This document shows positions 59,599 to 64,000 of a stretch of 64,000 bases of DNA, one piece after another. This DNA is from Streptomyces toyocaensis. GTDB lineage: Bacteria > Actinomycetota > Actinomycetes > Streptomycetales > Streptomycetaceae. Below the pieces are notes generated by a model. That model was given only the letters and a program-made list of their open reading frames with translations, ran no database searches and had not been told where the DNA came from. The stretch spans positions 62,001-126,000 of the forward strand of contig NZ_JFCB01000020.1 of the NCBI RefSeq assembly GCF_000725125.1, given 5' to 3'. Positions within the stretch are counted from its first letter, which is position 1; every line of letters begins with the position of its first letter. Position numbers and translations under genes: made by a program.

Positions 59599-60624
59599 TC
59601 AGGCCAGGAAACCCAGCCTTTCGCGTCGGACGGGATGCCGGAAGCCCTCGCCGCAGGCCCAGCGCGCGATCTCGGACAGGGCGAGATCGGCCAGCCTGCG
59701 CCATTCGTTGCCCTGGGAGCCGGCGAGGTGAGGGGTGAGCAGGACGTTGTCGCACTGCCACAACGGGTGCGAGGACGGCAGGACGTCGGGGTCGGTCACG
59801 TCGAGCACGGCGCGGATGCGGCCGGCCAGCACCGCGTCGGTGAGCGCCTCCTGGTCGACCACCGCGCCGCGCGCCGTGTTGATCAGTACGGCGTCGGGGC
59901 GCATGGCGTCGATCAGCTCACGGCCGACCAGCCCGCGGGTCCCGGGCAGCAGCGGGGTGTGCACGCTCACGGTGTCGCTGCGCCGGAACAGTTCCGCCGG
60001 ACCGACCCGCTCCACGCCCAGTACGCGGGCTTCGCCGTCGTCGACGCAGGGGTCGTGCAGCAGGACCTCGATGTCGTGCGGGCGCAGCAGGTCGATGACC
60101 CGGCGGCCGATGAGGGACGCCGAGAGGATGCCGACCGTACGGTGGTGGTTGCCGACCGTGCGGGGAGTGCGCAGCCAGTCCGGCCCGGTGCGCGAGGCAC
60201 GGTACCCGCGCGCGGACTCCAGCACCCGTTTGCCGGTGAGCAGGATCATCGCGAGGGTGTACTCGGCGACCGGCACGGCGTTGGCCGCGGCGGCCGAGGA
60301 GACCTCGATGCCGCGTTCCCAGCAGGCGTCGGTGACATGGCCGCGTACGCTGCCCGCGGTGTGCACGACGGCCCGCAGCCGGGGCGCCGCCCGCAGCACG
60401 TCCGCGTCGAGGGGCGGGCAGCCCCAGCCGGTGACCAGCAGGTCGGCGTCGGCGAGCGCGGTGCGTGCCCGGGACGTGGTCAGGTCGTCCAGCACCGGGA
60501 GCGGGGCGAGGTCGCACAGCCCGGCGAGGGCGGTCAGGGAATCGGCGTCGAGGACGGCCGCGGCGGTGTCAGGGAACATGGCGAGGGCGGCGCGCGGACG
60601 GGGGCCGGGCATGGACGCGGTCAT
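59599..60624 (-). CDS. D-isomer 2-hydroxyacid dehydrogenase family protein
   Basis: 341 residues. The family catalytic Arg is in NTARGAVVDQEAL (about 241), a Glu/Asp region in AVLDVTDPD and the catalytic His in LLTPHLAGSQGNE (about 297). The NAD fold is less canonical: VGILSASLIGRRVIDLLRPH replaces the usual GxGxxG with a Ser-containing loop. ATG 60624 has AGGAGG about 12 bases upstream. The substrate (a 2-hydroxy or 2-keto acid) is not predictable; it stands alone. Confidence 0.88.
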   Translation of the reverse strand: MTASMPGPRPRAALAMFPDTAAAVLDADSLTALAGLCDLAPLPVLDDLTTSRARTALADADLLVTGWGCPPLDADVLRAAPRLRAVVHTAGSVRGHVTDACWERGIEVSSAAAANAVPVAEYTLAMILLTGKRVLESARGYRASRTGPDWLRTPRTVGNHHRTVGILSASLIGRRVIDLLRPHDIEVLLHDPCVDDGEARVLGVERVGPAELFRRSDTVSVHTPLLPGTRGLVGRELIDAMRPDAVLINTARGAVVDQEALTDAVLAGRIRAVLDVTDPDVLPSSHPLWQCDNVLLTPHLAGSQGNEWRRLADLALSEIARWACGEGFRHPVRRERLGFLA

Positions 60625-60788
60625 GGCGGCGGGAACCTCCTGGTGCGTGCGGGGTCGTGTCACGGCTCCGGTGCCCGGACCGCCGTGCCGGAAGCGCTGA
60701 AGCGGGGAGGGGGGAGGAGGGGCGGCGGGCAGTGACCCCATGATGACCACGCCGCGGTACCCCGGAGAGAGAAGGACGCGGAGCCGGG

Positions 60789-60820
60789 GCGGGCCCCGTG
60801 ACACGGCTGACGGGGCCCGC
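60789..60820 (-). terminator. Terminator after the glycosyltransferase pair
   Basis: A perfect 11-bp inverted repeat (GCGGGCCCCGT / ACGGGGCCCGC) with a 10-nt loop lies 18 bp beyond the stop at 60838. Confidence 0.78.
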
Positions 60821-60837
60821 GGGGCCGTCGCGGCCGT

Positions 60838-61650
60838 TCAGCCGCGGGCCGTCACCTCGACGGCGAGGTCGTTGTCGACGGTGTAGTACGGGCGCAGGAC
60901 GGATCCGCCGACGGTGACCCGCGGGTACACGAAGACCCCTTTGCGGTCCGCCAGGTCGTCCAGGAGGCGGCCGACCCTGATCAGTGGGGCGTCGGCGGCG
61001 GGGCGGAGGAAGACGTCCCAGACCCGGGCACCGCCGTCCTCGGCCACGAGTTCCCCGTAGGCGACGGTGAAGGAGAAGCCGTCTCCGGCCCGCCGCACCG
61101 GGAAGCCGCGCACCGTGTCCTTGTCGCCCCGAAGCCGCAGCACTCCGGCGGCCCCTTCGGAGAGCCCGGTGCCGTGCAGGCGCGCGTGGACCGTCACCAT
61201 GCCGTCGGCGATGTCGACGCGGCTCACCTCGGGGTGGGCGGTGCGCAGCCAGGCGCGTACCGCGAGGAACCCGTCGACGGTGGCGTACGGCACCCGGACG
61301 GCCACCGGCGACGGCCGGTCCCGCGGGCAGCCCTCGACCAGCGCGCGGACGTCCCGCAGGCCGGGGCGCAGCCGTTCGCGTTCGGCACCGGGGCCGCGCA
61401 GCACATACGGGTCCCAGCGGCCCTCCGCGAGCGGGGGCGCCGGTTCCAGCACGGCGCGGACCTCGCCGTCGGAACCGGCGGGCTCGAGGGCGAGCGTGCG
61501 GCTCTCCTGCTCGGGGCGGCCCTTCGCGTGGCGCCGTACCAGCAGCAGCCGCGCCGGCGCGGGGGACGGCAGCCGCAGCCGGAAGGTGATCCGGCCGCCG
61601 GCACCGGCGGTGCAGTCGGTGCGCAGGTCGTCGGCATGTTCGGTGCTCAT
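60838..61650 (-). CDS. Protein of unknown function coupled to a glycosyltransferase
   Basis: 270 residues, beta-rich, no family recognised with certainty. TFRLRLPSPAPARLLLVRRH, VRVPYATVDGFLAVRAWLR and a C-terminal DNDLAVEVTARG recall proteins that accompany Streptomyces GT4 genes. Its ATG overlaps the glycosyltransferase stop (ATGA), so the two are made together. It may recognise or transfer to the same glycan or teichoic-like polymer; this is inferred from context alone. Confidence 0.75.
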   Translation of the reverse strand: MSTEHADDLRTDCTAGAGGRITFRLRLPSPAPARLLLVRRHAKGRPEQESRTLALEPAGSDGEVRAVLEPAPPLAEGRWDPYVLRGPGAERERLRPGLRDVRALVEGCPRDRPSPVAVRVPYATVDGFLAVRAWLRTAHPEVSRVDIADGMVTVHARLHGTGLSEGAAGVLRLRGDKDTVRGFPVRRAGDGFSFTVAYGELVAEDGGARVWDVFLRPAADAPLIRVGRLLDDLADRKGVFVYPRVTVGGSVLRPYYTVDNDLAVEVTARG

Positions 61651-62912
61651 CGGCGTCCCTTCCGTACGGCGCGCAGCGCGCTGGTGGCGGCGGCGCGGGC
61701 GAGGTCGCGGGCGGCGTAGCCCCCGGTGCGCAGGGTGTGCGGCAGCCCGCTGCGCGCGGGTGCGCCGCGTCCGCCGCCGCTCCTGGCTTCGACGGCCTCC
61801 CCGAAGAGGGCTTCGGCCCGGGCGACGACCGGTGCGGGGGCGAACCGGCGCGCGTTGCCGAGGGCCGCCCCGCCCATGCGGCGGCGCCGCTCGTCGTCGC
61901 GGACCAGGGCGAGGAGGGCGGAGCCGAAGGCGGCGGCGTCCCCGACCGGCACCAGCAGGCCGTCCTCGCCGTCCTTGATGATCTCGCCGGGTCCGTAGGG
62001 GCAGTCGGTGCTCACCACGGGCAGCCCGCAGCGCATGGCCTCGACGATGGTCATGCCGAACGGCTCGAAGTCGGAGGCGGAGACGCCGATGGAGCCCTTG
62101 ACCCACTCGGCTTCCATGGGGGTCGCCGCCCCCATGAGGAAGACGTTGTTCCACAGGCCGAGCGTCTCGATCCGGGCGCGCAGCCGGTCCTTCTCCTCCC
62201 CCCTGCCGTAGATACGCAGCTGCCAGCCGGGGTGCTCGGCGACGACCCGGGCGAACGCGTCGATGATCAGGTCGTAGCGCTTGACCGGGACCAGCCGGCC
62301 GGCCGCGATCACGATCCTGCCGGTGCCGTCGGCGGCGGGCAGCGTGGGATCGGGAACGCTGTTGGGGAGGGCTTCCACCCGCACACCGGGGAGCCGCATC
62401 TTGCGGCGGTAGGAATCCGCGTCCGCCTGCGTGACGGTGGTGATCAGGTCGAGCCTGCGGTAGGCGCGCCGCAGCACCGTGCGCAGCCCGGCGTGGTGGT
62501 TGTCGAGGGTGAGGTGTTCCTGGCCGACGCGTACGACGCGGTCCGGGGCCTGGAGGGCGAGGTGCACGTTGAGGCCCGGCCGGGTGCCGACGACGACGTC
62601 GGCGTCGATCGCCTCCAGGTACGCGCCGATCCGCCGGTCCGTCAGTTCGCTGTACGCGCCGTGCCGGTACTCGGCGGCGGGGAACACCTTGGCCGGTCTG
62701 CCGTGCAGGGGGTGGTCCCTCTCGTGCCGCAGATCCACCAGCGCCCGCAGCCGGACCCGGGGGTCCGGGGTGAGGCTGGGGCGCTCCCGGTTCCGTAACA
62801 CCGAGACGACCTCCACGTCGTGCCGCTCGGCCAGCGCGCCGGCCAGGTTGAACGTGGTGGCGACCGTGCCTCCGATCGCATAGGCGTTATGGACCAGGAA
62901 TGAGATCTTCAT
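61647..62912 (-). CDS. GT4-family glycosyltransferase with a TTA codon
   Basis: 421 residues, GT-B fold. The N-terminal domain starts KISFLVHNAYAIGGTVATT. The C-terminal donor-binding domain has IVIAAGRLVPVKRYDLIIDA (about 200-219) and the E-x7-E motif in FEPFGMTIVEAMRCGLPVV (about 283-301). It transfers a sugar from a nucleotide donor to an unknown acceptor. Codon 39 (62798-62796, Leu in VSVLRNR) is TTA, so translation should depend on bldA, which suggests use during development. A basic tail follows. Confidence 0.92.
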   Translation of the reverse strand: MKISFLVHNAYAIGGTVATTFNLAGALAERHDVEVVSVLRNRERPSLTPDPRVRLRALVDLRHERDHPLHGRPAKVFPAAEYRHGAYSELTDRRIGAYLEAIDADVVVGTRPGLNVHLALQAPDRVVRVGQEHLTLDNHHAGLRTVLRRAYRRLDLITTVTQADADSYRRKMRLPGVRVEALPNSVPDPTLPAADGTGRIVIAAGRLVPVKRYDLIIDAFARVVAEHPGWQLRIYGRGEEKDRLRARIETLGLWNNVFLMGAATPMEAEWVKGSIGVSASDFEPFGMTIVEAMRCGLPVVSTDCPYGPGEIIKDGEDGLLVPVGDAAAFGSALLALVRDDERRRRMGGAALGNARRFAPAPVVARAEALFGEAVEARSGGGRGAPARSGLPHTLRTGGYAARDLARAAATSALRAVRKGRR

Positions 62913-62986
62913 GGCGGACTAGACCGCATCGAGCGTTCAGGAGTTGTCCGTTGTTATCACTCTGTGGCCGTGACGGTCACATGAGT

Positions 62987-63388
62987 TCAACTGCCGGGCC
63001 TCCGGCTCTGGATCGTCATGCCGGGGCGGCGGCGGTGCACGGTCAGGTAGGTCAGCCCTTCGGCGCCGGCGGCCAGGCTCCGGGTGGAGCCGTGCGGGAG
63101 CCAGGTCAGGGAGCCGGCGGGAAGGGGGTGGGGGCCGTCGGGGGCGGTGAGGGTGCCGTGGCCGGCGAGGACGAGCAGGAGGACGTCGAGGTCGGGCTCG
63201 CGGTGGGTGTCGACCCGGTGCCCGGGCGGGAGGCGTACGACGTTGGCGTCGAGCTGACGGCCGGACTCCGCGAGCCGCCACAGGGCACCGGCGGACGCGT
63301 CGTCGAGGGCGGCCAGCGCTGCCGTGTCGCACAGGATCCGCGGGAGGGGGATGTCATCGCCCGGTGTGCCGCTGGTCTCTGACGTCAT
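62987..63388 (-). CDS. Cupin domain protein
   Basis: 133 residues with a single double-stranded beta-helix: VVRLPPGHRVDTHREPDLDV (metal His/Glu region, about 50-69), VLAGHGTLTAPDG and LPAGSLTWLPHGSTRSL. The N-terminus is charged and the C-terminus basic. Small cupins act as enzymes, storage proteins or ligand sensors; the ligand is unknown. The promoter at 63441-63469 has a dyad and the MarR gene lies upstream in the same orientation. Confidence 0.85.
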   Translation of the reverse strand: MTSETSGTPGDDIPLPRILCDTAALAALDDASAGALWRLAESGRQLDANVVRLPPGHRVDTHREPDLDVLLLVLAGHGTLTAPDGPHPLPAGSLTWLPHGSTRSLAAGAEGLTYLTVHRRRPGMTIQSRRPGS

Positions 63389-63440
63389 GAGGTGTCACCG
63401 TCCCCTGCGCGTGGACGCGCCGGCCGTCCGCGGTCGCTCT

Positions 63441-63469
63441 CCAAATGGGAATCTAACATGCCTATTTGG
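63441..63469 (-). promoter_or_regulatory. Cupin promoter inside a dyad
   Basis: CCAAAT (63441-63446) and ATTTGG (63464-63469) form inverted arms. Inside, on the minus strand, TGTTAGATT (63458-63450) is an extended -10. The overlap of dyad and -10 is typical of repression, perhaps by the MarR-type protein encoded next to it. Confidence 0.5.
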
Positions 63470-63549
63470 GCGGTGAGGTGAGACGGCCCGGGGGCGTCCC
63501 CGCCGGAGCGGGCGGAGCTGCCGGTCCGGCGGGAACAGCGGGCCGCCGC

Positions 63550-64000
63550 TCATCTGCCGTGGGCGCCGGCGTCGTCCACCGCCCAGCCGAGCGGGTACGG
63601 TTCCGGTTCGCCGGCGGGTGGCTCGCCGCCGGCCTCGTTGAAGGCGGTGAGCGCGCTGACCAGGGAGGCGCGCTGCGGCGGGGCGAGCCGCTCGACGATC
63701 GCCGCGAGATCGGTCCGGCGGCGCGCGGTGACGTCCTCGACGGTGCGGCGGCCCTCGTCGGTGAGCCCCAGCAGTGTCTCCCTGCGGTTGGCCGGGTTGG
63801 TCCGCCGGTCGGCGAGGCCGGCCGCTATCAGCCGGTCGACCATGCGCATCGCGGTGGACGGGGCGACGTGGAGCAGTTCGGCGAGCGCGACGAGCTTGGT
63901 GGCACCGCGGGTGGAGAGCACCATCAGCATGCGGAACTGCGGCAGCGTCACCCGCTCCTCGACGGCGGCGAGGGACTGGGCGGAGACGGCCACCAGCAGC
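63550..64000 (-). CDS. MarR family transcriptional regulator (5' end outside window)
   Basis: About 150 residues visible. The winged helix comprises TLPQFRMLMVLSTRG, LAELLHVAPSTAMRMVDRLI (recognition helix) and ADRRTNPANRRETLLGLTDE (wing). The frame stays open to the right edge (LLVAVSAQSLAAVEE), so the true start, roughly 10-20 residues more, is outside. It ends 161 bp upstream of the cupin gene and may control it. Confidence 0.9.
   Translation of the reverse strand, partial: LLVAVSAQSLAAVEERVTLPQFRMLMVLSTRGATKLVALAELLHVAPSTAMRMVDRLIAAGLADRRTNPANRRETLLGLTDEGRRTVEDVTARRRTDLAAIVERLAPPQRASLVSALTAFNEAGGEPPAGEPEPYPLGWAVDDAGAHGR

Overview
The window is high-GC actinobacterial DNA, almost certainly from a Streptomyces chromosome. 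Third codon positions are strongly GC-biased, many genes overlap by ATGA or GTGA, a conservon (sensor-like ATPase, roadblock, DUF742, small GTPase, P450) is present, and three genes carry the rare TTA codon that is a bldA target in this genus. No rRNA, tRNA or CRISPR array was seen.

Bases 1-19,500 form a nitrogen-oxide respiration island. A leftward narG (3' end outside the window), a hemerythrin and a NarK transporter are followed by an Acg-type nitroreductase. Next comes a translationally coupled radical SAM / cupredoxin-NirK / CopD-like operon, then a second hemerythrin coupled to a small membrane protein. A complete rightward narGHJI operon ends in a coupled VKOR gene, and a DevR/OsdR-type response regulator without a kinase closes the island. 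Nitrate import, nitrate to nitrite, and nitrite to NO can therefore all be encoded here, with hemerythrins and the nitroreductase as plausible partners for NO or redox stress. A palindrome GGGCC-N4-GGCCC, or a close variant, lies upstream of several of these units and of the regulator itself. At narG2 and at the regulator gene it sits about 45 bp before a start site predicted from the -10 box.

Bases 19,500-26,100 hold a conservon extended by a CYP157-type P450 without the ExxR motif, a CYP154-type P450 and a coupled enoyl-CoA hydratase, ending in a strong terminator. Bases 26,100-27,000 are a scar with GNAT and tyrosine-integrase remnants. Next is rsgA behind a leader with a small upstream ORF and a hairpin over the ribosome binding site. 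rsgA is coupled to a methyltransferase-GNAT fusion. A twice-frameshifted anti-sigma-type ATPase follows.

Bases 30,600-46,100 are ordinary accessory chromosome: pentapeptide protein, PlsC, SRPBCC protein with a divergent HTH gene, glutamate-cysteine ligase family protein, universal stress protein, orphan FAD subunit, secreted M15 peptidase, TerB, secreted GH16 glucanase, small membrane proteins and the furA-katG pair.

Bases 46,100-64,000 contain a SufR-like regulator divergent from a DoxX gene across a 32-bp dyad. A glycerol/ether-lipid-like group follows (lipid kinase, alkyl-DHAP-synthase-like oxidase, TetR, GlpD). The remainder is a secreted M19-like hydrolase, a SpoIIE phosphatase, a MASE1 protein, an L,D-transpeptidase lipoprotein, a repeat-rich winged-helix-like protein, a D-2-hydroxyacid dehydrogenase, a glycosyltransferase pair, a cupin and a MarR regulator cut by the right edge.
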